The position numbers and the translations under genes are program-made. Below the pieces are notes generated by a model that was not told where the DNA came from, did no database searches, and saw only the letters and a program-made list of their open reading frames with translations. From assembly GCA_023436945.1 (NCBI GenBank), contig JAEZHG010000309.1, positions 1 to 9,904 of the forward strand: a stretch of 9,904 bases of DNA. The letters are read 5' to 3'. Positions 1 to 7,028 of this stretch are shown here, one piece after another (within the stretch, counting starts at the first letter, position 1; each line of letters opens with the position of its first letter). Source of the stretch: Pseudomonadota bacterium (GTDB lineage: Bacteria; Pseudomonadota; Alphaproteobacteria; Caulobacterales; Caulobacteraceae).

Positions 1-1032
1 GCTCAGCCTTGCGCCTGCCAGTCTAGCCCCGCGCAGATCGGCGCGGCGAAGATTGACCGATCGCAGATCAGCCCCTTCCAACTGTGCGCCCTGTAGCTGG
101 ACCCCTTGCATATCAAGGCCGTAGAAAACCGCCCGCTTGGCCGACAGCGCCGTCAGGTTCAGGCCTGCGATGGATTCCAGCGGACGCAGGTCCACATTGT
201 CGAACACAGACGGCTGCCCTTCACGACCGCCCGTCTCGCACCACAGAGCATGGACGCGCAGCATATCCGCCGCCGGAAGCTCGGCCACCGGATCGCCCGC
301 GACGTTACTGTCGGTCAGCGCCCCTTCCATATTGGCTCCGTCCGCCCGCCACATGGTGGCATTGACGCCGACCAGAATGGCACCGGAAAGATCGGCCCCC
401 GACAGGTCTGCGCCTGACAGGTCTGCGCCCGCCAGATCGGCCCCTTTAAAGCTGGCCTGTTTCAGGTTGGCGCGGACCAGCTTGCAGTCCTTCATGATGG
501 CGTCGGTAAAGTCTGCGGCCACGGCGATGATGCCGGTCAGGCGCGAACGCTGGAGATTGGCGCCTGCGAGGATCGCGCCTTGGGCCTGTGTGTCGGCCCG
601 CTTCTGGGCTTCGATAATGCGGAAACCGAGCTTGGCGTCCGAGGCGGCGATTGTGCCTTCACGCAGGTCGGCCTCGAACATATCCGCGCCCGTCAGGTCC
701 GCCCCGCGAAGGCAGGCCCCGCGCAGGTCCGCGCGCCTCAGGCTGGCCTCGGTCAGGTCGATATCCTGCATATCGGCACCGAAGAAATTGGCATTGTCGA
801 GCTTGGCACGAGACATTTGCGTCCCGATCAGGCTGGCGGCTGTGAAGTCGGCATCGGCCAGATTGCGACCACGCAGATCCAGCCCGCTCAAATCCATCCA
901 CGCAAACACCGCGCGCGCGCCGCCCGGACGCGCCTGCCACAGGCGGTCGTGCTTCAGGCAGATGGCATCGACCTCGGCCTGAGAGAGTTTCTTGCGTTCT
1001 GGCGCAGTGGCAGTGGCGGGGGCGTCGCTCAT
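1..1032 (-). CDS. Pentapeptide-repeat protein (3' end outside the window)
   Basis: The reverse strand is open from 1032 to the left edge, giving at least 344 residues without a stop. The sequence is dominated by A(D/N)LxG-type pentapeptides, which in this family stack as a right-handed quadrilateral beta-helix. Repeats fall in three blocks: about residues 46-127, 153-246 and 301-344. They are separated by non-repeat stretches at about 128-152 and 247-295, the latter containing an ALWCETGG segment. The N-terminal 45 residues are non-repetitive and charged. I see no signal peptide or membrane segment, so a cytoplasmic location is likely. The partner or target cannot be told from sequence; some relatives are DNA-gyrase-protecting mimics, but nothing here shows that. 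In-frame ATGs also lie at 1044 and 1056 and none has a clear ribosome binding site, so the start is uncertain. The gene follows the RibD-like gene on the same strand after 22-46 bp and is probably co-transcribed. Confidence 0.88.
   Translation of the reverse strand, partial: MSDAPATATAPERKKLSQAEVDAICLKHDRLWQARPGGARAVFAWMDLSGLDLRGRNLADADFTAASLIGTQMSRAKLDNANFFGADMQDIDLTEASLRRADLRGACLRGADLTGADMFEADLREGTIAASDAKLGFRIIEAQKRADTQAQGAILAGANLQRSRLTGIIAVAADFTDAIMKDCKLVRANLKQASFKGADLAGADLSGADLSGADLSGAILVGVNATMWRADGANMEGALTDSNVAGDPVAELPAADMLRVHALWCETGGREGQPSVFDNVDLRPLESIAGLNLTALSAKRAVFYGLDMQGVQLQGAQLEGADLRSVNLRRADLRGARLAGARLS
401..430. repeat. 15-bp tandem duplication inside the pentapeptide gene
   Basis: Two adjacent 15-bp units at 401-415 and 416-430 differ only at the last base. 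They encode consecutive identical pentapeptides (GADLS) in the second repeat block. The unit length equals one pentapeptide, so addition or loss keeps the frame and changes the helix by one face. This is seen directly; a recent duplication is inferred from the near-identity, in contrast to the diverged neighbouring repeats. Confidence 0.75.
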
Positions 1033-1078
1033 GGTAAATACCATGGCTTGCCGCATATTAAGGAAGCTTTGCCGCGAC

Positions 1079-1714
1079 CTATTCGGTCAACAGACCCTGA
1101 GCGCGCAGGGCATCGGCAAGTTCGCCCTCGGCCACCCACACGCGGGTATAGCCCGCCTCGCCCAGCCGCATCAGTTCGCCAGCAAGGTCAGATCGGGAGG
1201 ACGCGGCAAAACGGGCATCGAAACCTTTACCGTCGATGCTGGTCCGCACCATCGGGCGTCCGGTTTTCAGTCGGTGAAGGAAGCCTTCGCACAGGGCCAA
1301 GGCCTCGGCCTCAAGGACGCCCGCATCCACCTGCAAGCCTTCGCTACGCAGGCGCTCGACGCCACGGCCAGACGCGAAGGGCGACGGGTCGAACGCACCA
1401 ATGACAACACGGGCAATGCCTGCATCGGTCAGGAAGTGCGAGCAGGATTTGCGCCCCGAAGAGCGCGCACCGCACGGCTCCAGCGTCACATAGGCGGTCG
1501 CGCCCTTTGCCGCATCGCCAGCGGCAGGCACGGCCTGTTCTTCTGCGTGCGGTCGTCCGCCCGGTGCGGTCGCGGCTTCTGCCACAACCACACCGTCCTT
1601 GACGATCACACAACCCACTGCCGGATTGGGCCAGGTCTGCCCCATACGTTCCTGCGCCAGTTCAATGGCGCGGCCCATGAAGGCGATGTCCTGTTCGTTT
1701 CCGGCAGCGGTCAT
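1079..1714 (-). CDS. ribD: RibD-like deaminase with an abbreviated reductase domain
   Basis: This is a 211-residue cytidine-deaminase-fold protein of the RibD/RibG type, the family that deaminates the pyrimidine intermediate of riboflavin synthesis. Visible motifs are PNPAVG at 29-34, the zinc-site HAEE at 56-59, EPC with Cys81, and Cys91. The usual loop between the two cysteines (CxHxGxTPPC type) is replaced by CGARSSGRKSC, one residue longer and without the conserved His. RibD proteins are usually about 320-370 residues with a C-terminal NADPH reductase. Here only a remnant follows, from TGRPMV at 151 through a VAEGELADAL segment near 194-203, so the nucleotide-binding core is missing. It probably does at most the deaminase step, with a separate reductase needed. 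The start is 15 bp after the gpmA stop, with AGGA about 12 nt upstream. It ends in TAG with an in-frame TAA seven codons later. The family is clear; riboflavin function is less certain. Confidence 0.8.
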   Translation of the reverse strand: MTAAGNEQDIAFMGRAIELAQERMGQTWPNPAVGCVIVKDGVVVAEAATAPGGRPHAEEQAVPAAGDAAKGATAYVTLEPCGARSSGRKSCSHFLTDAGIARVVIGAFDPSPFASGRGVERLRSEGLQVDAGVLEAEALALCEGFLHRLKTGRPMVRTSIDGKGFDARFAASSRSDLAGELMRLGEAGYTRVWVAEGELADALRAQGLLTE

Positions 1715-1729
1715 TTTCAGGTGGCGTCC

Positions 1730-2443
1730 TTAGGCGATTGACGGCAGCGGCTTGGCGCGGTCCGCATCCAGATAGCGGGCCGAAACAGGCTTCAGATTGG
1801 CGTCGAGTTCGATATCTAGCGGGTTGCTGGTCGGGATTTCCACATCGATGATAGCGTCATTCGACAGGCCGAACAGCAGCTTCACAATAGCACGCAGCGA
1901 GTTGCCGTGCGCGGCAATCATCACATCCTCGCCTGCTTTCAGACGCGGAGCGATTTCGGCATCCCAATAGGGCTGCACGCGGTCCAGCGTGGTCTTCAGG
2001 CTTTCGGTGTCCGGAATGTCCTTGCCGGCATAGCGCTCGTCATTGGCGAAGCTGTATTCGCTGTCCGCAGCCAGCGGCGGCGGCGGCACGTCGTACGAAC
2101 GGCGCCAGATCTTGACCTGATCGTCGCCGTGCTTGGCGGCGGTCTCGGCCTTGTCGAGGCCCGTCAGGCCACCATAGTGACGCTCGTTCAGGCGCCAGTC
2201 GGCGATGGTTTCGATGTCGCCATAGCCAGCGCTTTCCAGTGCCATGGCACCGGTGCGCATGGCGCGGGTCAGAACCGAGGTGAACAGCACGCTCGGCTTG
2301 AAGCCCGCTTCGGCAATCAGTTCACCGCCACGACGGGCCTGTGCCTCGCCCTCTGCGGTCAGGTCCACATCGACCCAGCCGGTAAAGCGGTTTTCAAGGT
2401 TCCACTGGCTTTGGCCGTGGCGAAGCAGGATCAGTCGCGACAT
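1730..2443 (-). CDS. gpmA: 2,3-bisphosphoglycerate-dependent phosphoglycerate mutase
   Basis: This 237-residue protein interconverts 3- and 2-phosphoglycerate in glycolysis and gluconeogenesis in the cytoplasm. The histidine-phosphatase signature LLRHGQSQWN begins at residue 6, with the phosphorylated His9. The conserved RLNERHYGGL segment holds Glu87 and the C-terminal HGN motif holds His179. FTGWVDVDLT at 20-29 is also typical, and all expected catalytic residues are present. An upstream ATG at 2491 would add 16 residues. The ATG at 2443 is preferred because GGAG lies 6 nt upstream and the protein then begins right before the first strand, as in relatives. It heads a probable three-gene minus-strand unit with the RibD-like and pentapeptide genes and is divergent from pgm. 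Confidence 0.96.
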   Translation of the reverse strand: MSRLILLRHGQSQWNLENRFTGWVDVDLTAEGEAQARRGGELIAEAGFKPSVLFTSVLTRAMRTGAMALESAGYGDIETIADWRLNERHYGGLTGLDKAETAAKHGDDQVKIWRRSYDVPPPPLAADSEYSFANDERYAGKDIPDTESLKTTLDRVQPYWDAEIAPRLKAGEDVMIAAHGNSLRAIVKLLFGLSNDAIIDVEIPTSNPLDIELDANLKPVSARYLDADRAKPLPSIA

Positions 2444-2469
2444 TGAATACTCCGGTATATTTAGGCGCA

Positions 2470-2498
2470 TCGCTAGGAGGCGACACCGCATGGGTCAA
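2470..2498 (-). promoter_or_regulatory. Possible sigma-70-type promoter for gpmA
   Basis: On the minus strand TTGACC (2493-2498) is followed after 17 nt by TAGCGA (2470-2475). This would start transcription near 2463 and give a leader of about 20 nt containing the GGAG site. The -35 is good and the -10 is poor, so this is a suggestion only. Confidence 0.3.
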
Positions 2499-2595
2499 GG
2501 GTGGAATAACAGCTCAAGACCCACAAACTGACGTTGCGACGCAGCAAGCAGTTGCATCCAAGTCATAGCCAATGGTCTAAGGGCAACCTTATTCA

Positions 2596-2610
2596 GGTAA
2601 ATGACTTACC
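2596..2610. promoter_or_regulatory. Small dyad upstream of pgm in the gpmA/pgm divergent spacer
   Basis: GGTAA and TTACC arms flank a 5-base centre, 32 bp before the pgm ATG. It could be an operator or weak leader hairpin. The rest of the 198-bp spacer (2444-2641) shows only a long-looped TGGGTC/GACCCA pair at 2491-2523 and no small gene. Function is unproven. Confidence 0.2.
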
Positions 2611-2641
2611 AATCCTCCCCTTGGTACTCACGGATAACCCT

Positions 2642-4141
2642 ATGCTGAAGCCCCGTCAGGACATCCAGCCCAACACGGCTGCCTATGAAACCGAAGCACT
2701 GGTCAAGCCCACCGGCTTCCGTGAGTACGATGCGCGCTGGATACTGGAAAAGGAAATCAACCTTCTGGGGATTCAGGCTCTGGGTCTGGGTCTAGCGACC
2801 TATGTCAACGAACAGGGCATCGAGCCGAAAATCGTTATCGGCCACGACTTCCGCAGCTATTCGATCGCAGTCAAACAGGCCCTGACCATCGGTCTGCTGC
2901 AAGGCGGCATGCAGGTTCTGGACATCGGCCTGGCCCTGTCGCCGACGGCCTATTTCGCACAGTTCGCCCTGAACGCACCGTGCGTGGCCATGGTCACCGC
3001 CAGCCACAATGAAAACGGCTGGACCGGTGTGAAGATGGGCGCGAACAAGCCCCTGACCTTCGGCCCCGACGAGATGGGTCGCCTGAAGGAAATCGTTCTG
3101 GGCGGACTGGGCGTCGAGCGTGCTGGCGGCACCCTGACCCGCGTCGAGAACTTCGCAGAGCAATATATCGCCGACGTGGCCACCAAGGCCCAGATCAAGC
3201 GCCCGCTAAAGGTCGTGGCCGCCTGCGGCAACGGCACGGCGGGTGCCTTCGCCCCCGAAGCGCTTCGCCGCATGGGCGTCGAGGTCATCGAGATGGATAC
3301 CGAACTCGACTGGACCTTCCCGAAATACAACCCGAACCCCGAAGACCACGCCATGCTGGTCCAGATGGCGGCCAAGGTGAAGGAAACCGGCGCCGACCTC
3401 GCACTCGGCTTCGATGGCGACGGCGACCGTTGCGGCGTGGTCGATGATACGGGCGAGGAAATCTTCGCCGACAAGATCGGCCTGATGCTGGCCCGCGACC
3501 TGTCGGCCGTCTATCCGAACTCCACCTTCGTGGTCGATGTGAAGTCGACGGGCCTCTACAAAACCGACGAGGTCCTGAAGGCCAACGGCGCGAACACCGT
3601 CTATTGGAAGACGGGCCACTCCTACATCAAGCGCAAGACCTCCGAGATCGGCGCACTCGCAGGCTTTGAAAAGTCGGGTCACTTCTTCATGGCCGGCGAT
3701 CTGGGCCACGGCTACGACGACGGCCTCGTCGCCGCCGCTGCGGTTCTGGCCATGCTGGACCGCAATCCGGACAAGAAGCTTTCCGAGTTGAAACAGGCCC
3801 TGCCGCCGGCATTCACCAGCCTGACCATGTCGCCGCACTGCGCCGACGAGGAGAAGTACGAAGTCCTCTCGCGCATCGTGAAGGAATATGAGGAACTGGC
3901 CGCCTCGGGTGGCTCGATCCTTGGCCGCAAGATCGTCGAGGCCATCACCGTCAACGGCGTCCGCGTTCACCTCGAGGACGGTTCGTGGGTTCTTGTCCGC
4001 GCCTCGTCGAACAAGCCGGAACTGGTGGTCGTGGTCGAAAGCATGCAGTCTGAGGACGATATGCGCGCCCTGTTCCGCGAGGAAGTGAAGCCCCGTCTGG
4101 CCAACTATCCTGAAATCGGCGCGTTCAATCAGGAGATCTGA
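2642..4141 (+). CDS. manB: Phosphomannomutase/phosphoglucomutase (alpha-D-phosphohexomutase family)
   Basis: This 499-residue enzyme moves phosphate between C6 and C1 of glucose or mannose, supplying sugar-1-phosphates for nucleotide sugars. All four family sites are visible. The catalytic phosphoserine loop TASHN has Ser121, the metal loop DGDGDR has Asp258, Asp260 and Asp262, the sugar-specificity loop is FEKSGH at 342-347, and the phosphate-binding loop is RASSNKPE at 453-460. Length matches bacterial PMM/PGM (about 460-500). The open frame extends upstream to 2534, but ATG 2642 is preferred: GGA lies 7 nt before it and the upstream residues are unlike the family. Whether glucose or mannose phosphate is preferred cannot be read from sequence, so pgm would be an equally fair name. 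It is followed after 11 bp by the YdhS-type gene, probably in one operon. Confidence 0.93.
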   Translation: MLKPRQDIQPNTAAYETEALVKPTGFREYDARWILEKEINLLGIQALGLGLATYVNEQGIEPKIVIGHDFRSYSIAVKQALTIGLLQGGMQVLDIGLALSPTAYFAQFALNAPCVAMVTASHNENGWTGVKMGANKPLTFGPDEMGRLKEIVLGGLGVERAGGTLTRVENFAEQYIADVATKAQIKRPLKVVAACGNGTAGAFAPEALRRMGVEVIEMDTELDWTFPKYNPNPEDHAMLVQMAAKVKETGADLALGFDGDGDRCGVVDDTGEEIFADKIGLMLARDLSAVYPNSTFVVDVKSTGLYKTDEVLKANGANTVYWKTGHSYIKRKTSEIGALAGFEKSGHFFMAGDLGHGYDDGLVAAAAVLAMLDRNPDKKLSELKQALPPAFTSLTMSPHCADEEKYEVLSRIVKEYEELAASGGSILGRKIVEAITVNGVRVHLEDGSWVLVRASSNKPELVVVVESMQSEDDMRALFREEVKPRLANYPEIGAFNQEI

Positions 4142-4152
4142 TCGGAAACGCA

Positions 4153-5460
4153 ATGACCTCTGGCAACCCTCCTGTTCTGATTATCGGTGGCGGATTTTCC
4201 GGTGCCATGCTGGCGGCGCGACTGGCTGAAAAAGGTCGCGCCAGCATCCTTATCGAGCAGGAGGGTACCATTGGCCTCGGTGTCGCCTATGGCACCGATG
4301 ACGATACTCACCGCCTTAATGTCCGCGCCGCCAATATGGGCGCGCTGGCGCAAGACCCCGGCCATTTCCTGAAGTGGCTGGAGCAGAAGCACCCCGACAG
4401 CGCAGACGGCGATGCCTTCATCAGCCGCCGCCTCTATGGCGACTATCTGAGTGACCGCCTGAGTGCGGTTATGAAGGCCCATCCTGACCTGATCACCATT
4501 GTGCGCGGCCGCGCCGTGGCGATCGAAGGACAGGACGTGATCCTTGGCGATGATCGCCGCCTTGTAGGCTCGGACATTGTCATCGCCACCGGAAACCCGT
4601 CACCGCGCCGAACGGGCGAGAGCGCCCGCACCATTTCCGATCCATGGTCCAATGATGCGCTCAAAGCCGTCGGGCTTGAGGACGACATCTTCATTCTGGG
4701 CACCAGCCTGACCATGGCCGATGTCCTGCTGGGGCTGTTGAAACGCGGATGGAAGGGCAAGGCGACGGCCCTGTCGCGCCGTGGGCTTTTGCCCCGACCG
4801 CACATTCACGGCCATCCCCCTGCGCCGCAGATGCCGCCGGAAGCCATCAGCGGGCCGCTGTCACAACGCCTGCACGCCGCGCGCAAACTGGCCAAGGGAA
4901 TTGAATGGCAAAGGGTGATGGACGGCTATCGTCCGATCACTGCGCGTCTGTGGCAGGAGGCCAGCCTGAGCGAGCGCTCGCGGTTCCTGAGACACCTGCG
5001 CCCATGGTGGGATGTTCACCGCCACCGTATCGCGCCCGACGTTCACGAGGCGCTCGAAAAGCTCATCGCTGATGATCGCCTCGACGTTCACGCAGGCCGT
5101 CTGGAAAACGTGTCCGAAGACAATGACACGCTGACTATCACGTGGCAGCCCTCACCGCGCAGCAAGGATGATGAAGGCTCGGCAAAGGCAAACTGGTTCA
5201 TCAACTGCACCGGCCCCGCCCATGATGCGCTGGCCGCGCCTTTGACCGCAGGTCTGATTGAACAGGGCCGCGCCCGTCTCGAACCCTTGCAACAGGGGCT
5301 TGATCTGGATGCCGATGGACGGTTGGTCAGGGCCGATGGCCAGTCCGAACCGCACCTTTTTGTCATCGGCTCACCGTCGCGGGCAGCCTATTGGGAATGC
5401 ACCGCCGTCCCCGATATCCGCCAGCGGATCGAGGCGCTCAGCGACACCCTCAGCGCATAA
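4153..5460 (+). CDS. YdhS-type FAD/NAD(P)-binding protein
   Basis: This is a 435-residue flavoprotein-like protein of the uncharacterised YdhS group (NAD_binding_9 type). The N-terminal Rossmann motif is IIGGGFSG at 10-17, followed by a conserved-looking LNVRAANMG segment at 55-63. ATG at 145-147, ILGTSLTMAD at 181-190 (second dinucleotide-binding region) and NCTGP at 351-355 complete the two-dinucleotide layout. No signal peptide or membrane span is seen. Substrate and reaction are unknown for the group and I assign none. The start follows the phosphohexomutase stop by 11 bp with GGA 7 nt upstream, so co-transcription and possibly translational coupling are likely. A functional link to sugar phosphates is only suggested by position. 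The gene ends right before a strong terminator. Confidence 0.85.
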   Translation: MTSGNPPVLIIGGGFSGAMLAARLAEKGRASILIEQEGTIGLGVAYGTDDDTHRLNVRAANMGALAQDPGHFLKWLEQKHPDSADGDAFISRRLYGDYLSDRLSAVMKAHPDLITIVRGRAVAIEGQDVILGDDRRLVGSDIVIATGNPSPRRTGESARTISDPWSNDALKAVGLEDDIFILGTSLTMADVLLGLLKRGWKGKATALSRRGLLPRPHIHGHPPAPQMPPEAISGPLSQRLHAARKLAKGIEWQRVMDGYRPITARLWQEASLSERSRFLRHLRPWWDVHRHRIAPDVHEALEKLIADDRLDVHAGRLENVSEDNDTLTITWQPSPRSKDDEGSAKANWFINCTGPAHDALAAPLTAGLIEQGRARLEPLQQGLDLDADGRLVRADGQSEPHLFVIGSPSRAAYWECTAVPDIRQRIEALSDTLSA

Positions 5461-5461
5461 G

Positions 5462-5492
5462 AAAAAAGGCGGCCCGTTCAGGACCGCCTTTT
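5462..5492. terminator. Bidirectional intrinsic terminator between the YdhS-type gene and glmM
   Basis: AAAAGGCGG (5464-5472) pairs with CCGCCTTTT (5484-5492), and inner CC/GG pairs extend the stem across one mismatch. A T-run follows on both strands: TTTT on plus and TTTTTT on minus (complement of 5462-5467). It lies between the convergent stops at 5460 and 5499 and can serve both genes, with the better T-tract facing glmM. Confidence 0.9.
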
Positions 5493-5498
5493 ATCATT

Positions 5499-6845
5499 TC
5501 AGGCCTTCTCGACCGCGTCTGCGACCTCGTTGACCACGCGGGTCACCAGCGCCTCGTCATCGCCCTCGGCCATGACGCGGATCAGCTTTTCAGTGCCCGA
5601 TTTACGGACCAGCAGACGGCCCGAGCCGCTCAGCGCCGCCTCGGCCTCGGCCATGGCCGCCTTGACCAGATCGGTCTCCAGCGGGGCCTCCGAGGTGTAG
5701 CGCACGTTCTTCAGAAGCTGAGGCACCGGATCAAACTGGCGGGCCAGTTCGCTCATCGGCACGCCCTTCTCGACCAGTACGGCCAGAACCTGTAGCGCCG
5801 CCATCAGGCCGTCGCCTGTCGTGGCGTGGTCTTTCAGGATAATGTGGCCCGACTGTTCGCCACCAATGTTGAAGCCGCCCTCACGCATACGCTCCATGAC
5901 GTAGCGGTCGCCCACCTTGGTGCGCTCCAGCGTCAGGCCTTCGGCTTTCAGACGGCGCTCGAGACCAAGGTTGGACATGACGGTTGCCACCACGCCATTG
6001 CCATTCAGGCGACCGCGTTTGGCCCAGTCCAGACCGATCAGAGCCATGATCTGGTCGCCATCGACCACCTGACCCTTTTCGTCGCAGATAATCACGCGGT
6101 CGGCGTCACCATCCAGCGCAATACCGATGTCGCAACGATAGCGCTTCACGGCCTCGGACACGGTCTCCGGATGGGTCGACCCGCACTCGGCATTGATGTT
6201 CAGGCCGTTCGGCTCGACGCCCACCGGGAACACCTCGGCGCCCAGTTCGTAAAGCGTCGTCGGTGCCACGCGGTAGCCCGCACCATTGGCGCAGTCGATG
6301 GCGATGCGCAGACCCTTGAGGCTCAGACGCTTGGGGAAGGCCGATTTGGCAATCTCGATATAGCGCGGCGGGGCGTCGTCGATGCGCTTGACGCGGCCCA
6401 GCTTGTTCGACGGTGCCAGATCAAGATCCAGCGCCTCGTCCATCATGGCCTCGATCTTCAGCTCGATCTCGTCCGACAGCTTATAGCCGTCAGGGCCGAA
6501 CAGCTTGATGCCATTGTCCGCATAGTCGTTGTGCGAGGCCGAGATCATGATGCCCAGATCGGCACGCATGGAGCGGGTCATCATCGCCACGCCCGGTGTC
6601 GGCAGCGGACCGAAGGTGCGCACATCCATACCCACGCTGGCCAGACCCGCCACCAGAGCAGGCTCGAGCATATAGCCCGACAGGCGCGTGTCCTTGCCGA
6701 TCACCACAAGGTGGCGACGGTCATCATTGGTACGGAACAGGCGTCCGGCGGCCAGACCCACGCGCAGAGCGACCTCTGCAGTCATCGGGTGAGTATTGGC
6801 GCGGCCACGGATGCCGTCTGTGCCGAAATATTTACGCTCGCCCAA
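5499..6845 (-). CDS. glmM: Phosphoglucosamine mutase, TTG start
   Basis: GlmM converts glucosamine-6-P to glucosamine-1-P for UDP-GlcNAc, hence peptidoglycan and LPS. The 448-residue product opens with the family signature [10 protein letters not shown] (residues 5-14). It carries the phosphoserine loop ISASHN with Ser104, the metal loop DGDADR (Asp245, Asp247, Asp249), the glucosamine-type specificity loop GEQSGH at 329-334, and the phosphate loop RKSGTE at 414-419. All four sites are intact and the length matches the family (about 445-450). No ATG lies near the family N-terminus. TTG at 6845 is chosen because AAGGAG sits 7 nt upstream and the length fits. The in-frame ATG at 6899 would add 18 residues and has no ribosome binding site. 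The gene is divergent from glmS, which makes its substrate, and converges on the YdhS-type gene. Confidence 0.96.
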   Translation of the reverse strand: MGERKYFGTDGIRGRANTHPMTAEVALRVGLAAGRLFRTNDDRRHLVVIGKDTRLSGYMLEPALVAGLASVGMDVRTFGPLPTPGVAMMTRSMRADLGIMISASHNDYADNGIKLFGPDGYKLSDEIELKIEAMMDEALDLDLAPSNKLGRVKRIDDAPPRYIEIAKSAFPKRLSLKGLRIAIDCANGAGYRVAPTTLYELGAEVFPVGVEPNGLNINAECGSTHPETVSEAVKRYRCDIGIALDGDADRVIICDEKGQVVDGDQIMALIGLDWAKRGRLNGNGVVATVMSNLGLERRLKAEGLTLERTKVGDRYVMERMREGGFNIGGEQSGHIILKDHATTGDGLMAALQVLAVLVEKGVPMSELARQFDPVPQLLKNVRYTSEAPLETDLVKAAMAEAEAALSGSGRLLVRKSGTEKLIRVMAEGDDEALVTRVVNEVADAVEKA

Positions 6846-6858
6846 AGGCGTGCTCCTT
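6843..6858 (-). promoter_or_regulatory. Ribosome binding site fixing the TTG start of glmM
   Basis: AAGGAG on the minus strand (complement of 6853-6858) is followed by 7 nt and then TTG at 6845-6843. It is one of the clearest Shine-Dalgarno sequences in the window and decides the start. Confidence 0.85.
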
Positions 6859-6866
6859 GGAAATAA

Positions 6867-6904
6867 GTGGGTCTTGCTCGGAAACCTTCCGAAACCCATT
6901 TTTT
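6867..6904. terminator. Hairpin with plus-strand T-tract in the glmM leader
   Basis: TCGGAA (6878-6883) and TTCCGA (6887-6892) form a perfect 6-bp stem with a 3-base loop. Outer arms TGGGT (6868-6872) and ACCCA (6894-6898) can extend it, and six T follow on the plus strand (6899-6904). Read on plus it resembles an intrinsic terminator that would block rightward transcription before the glmS promoter region. Read on minus it is a leader hairpin about 8 nt upstream of the glmM AAGGAG. The structure is seen; which role applies is inferred. Confidence 0.5.
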
Positions 6905-6917
6905 GATGCTCAAAGGC

Positions 6918-6935
6918 CGATCTAAGTTTAGATCG
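6918..6935. promoter_or_regulatory. Perfect palindrome in the glmM/glmS divergent spacer
   Basis: CGATCTAA and TTAGATCG arms (8 bp each) flank a 2-base centre. The site is near the middle of the 183-bp spacer and could be an operator acting on both genes. TAGATC on both strands also partly resembles a Caulobacter-type -10, but the nearest plus-strand -35-like TTGATG (6903-6908) lies 20 bp away, longer than usual. The regulator is unknown. Confidence 0.45.
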
Positions 6936-6938
6936 AAC

Positions 6939-6952
6939 CCTTAGGCGTAAGG
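6939..6952. promoter_or_regulatory. Second short dyad next to the palindrome
   Basis: CCTTA and TAAGG arms enclose GGCG, starting 3 bp after the larger palindrome. Together the two could form a composite operator, but 5-bp arms can arise by chance. Confidence 0.25.
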
Positions 6953-6977
6953 TTGTTCCCTTGCGCATACCTTAATT

Positions 6978-7009
6978 GCGGGTGCGGACGCAAAAAATGC
7001 GACCCCCGC
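6978..7009 (+). promoter_or_regulatory. Hairpin just upstream of the glmS ribosome binding site
   Basis: GCGGG (6978-6982) pairs with CCCGC (7005-7009). After a 3-base bulge, GG (6986-6987) pairs with CC (7003-7004). Past one A-A mismatch, CGCA (6989-6992) pairs with TGCG (6998-7001) around an A-loop. The stem ends 7 nt before the GGAG (7017-7020) of glmS, so it could affect translation if transcribed. It does not resemble the Firmicutes glmS ribozyme. Confidence 0.4.
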
Positions 7010-7028
7010 CTTCGTCGGAGTTTCGTCC

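Noticed and set aside
137..982. A 281-codon plus-strand open frame at the left end
   Set aside because: Its Ala/Ser/Arg-rich repeats are the antisense of the pentapeptide repeats on the minus strand. The regular 15-base period keeps several frames open.
2534..2641. A 36-residue N-terminal extension of the phosphohexomutase
   Set aside because: The upstream ATG has no ribosome binding site, the residues look non-coding, and family length and the GGA site support the ATG at 2642.
3206..4153. A 315-codon minus-strand open frame over the phosphohexomutase
   Set aside because: Antisense shadow; no recognisable motif, no ribosome binding site, and the opposite strand encodes all four family sites.
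5826..6866. A 346-codon plus-strand open frame over glmM
   Set aside because: It lies antisense to a fully conserved GlmM and has a His/Gln/Val-rich composition typical of shadow frames.
6846..7028. A glmS ribozyme/riboswitch in the glmS leader
   Set aside because: The leader is too short and lacks the large pseudoknotted core. That element is known from Gram-positive bacteria, not from this group.
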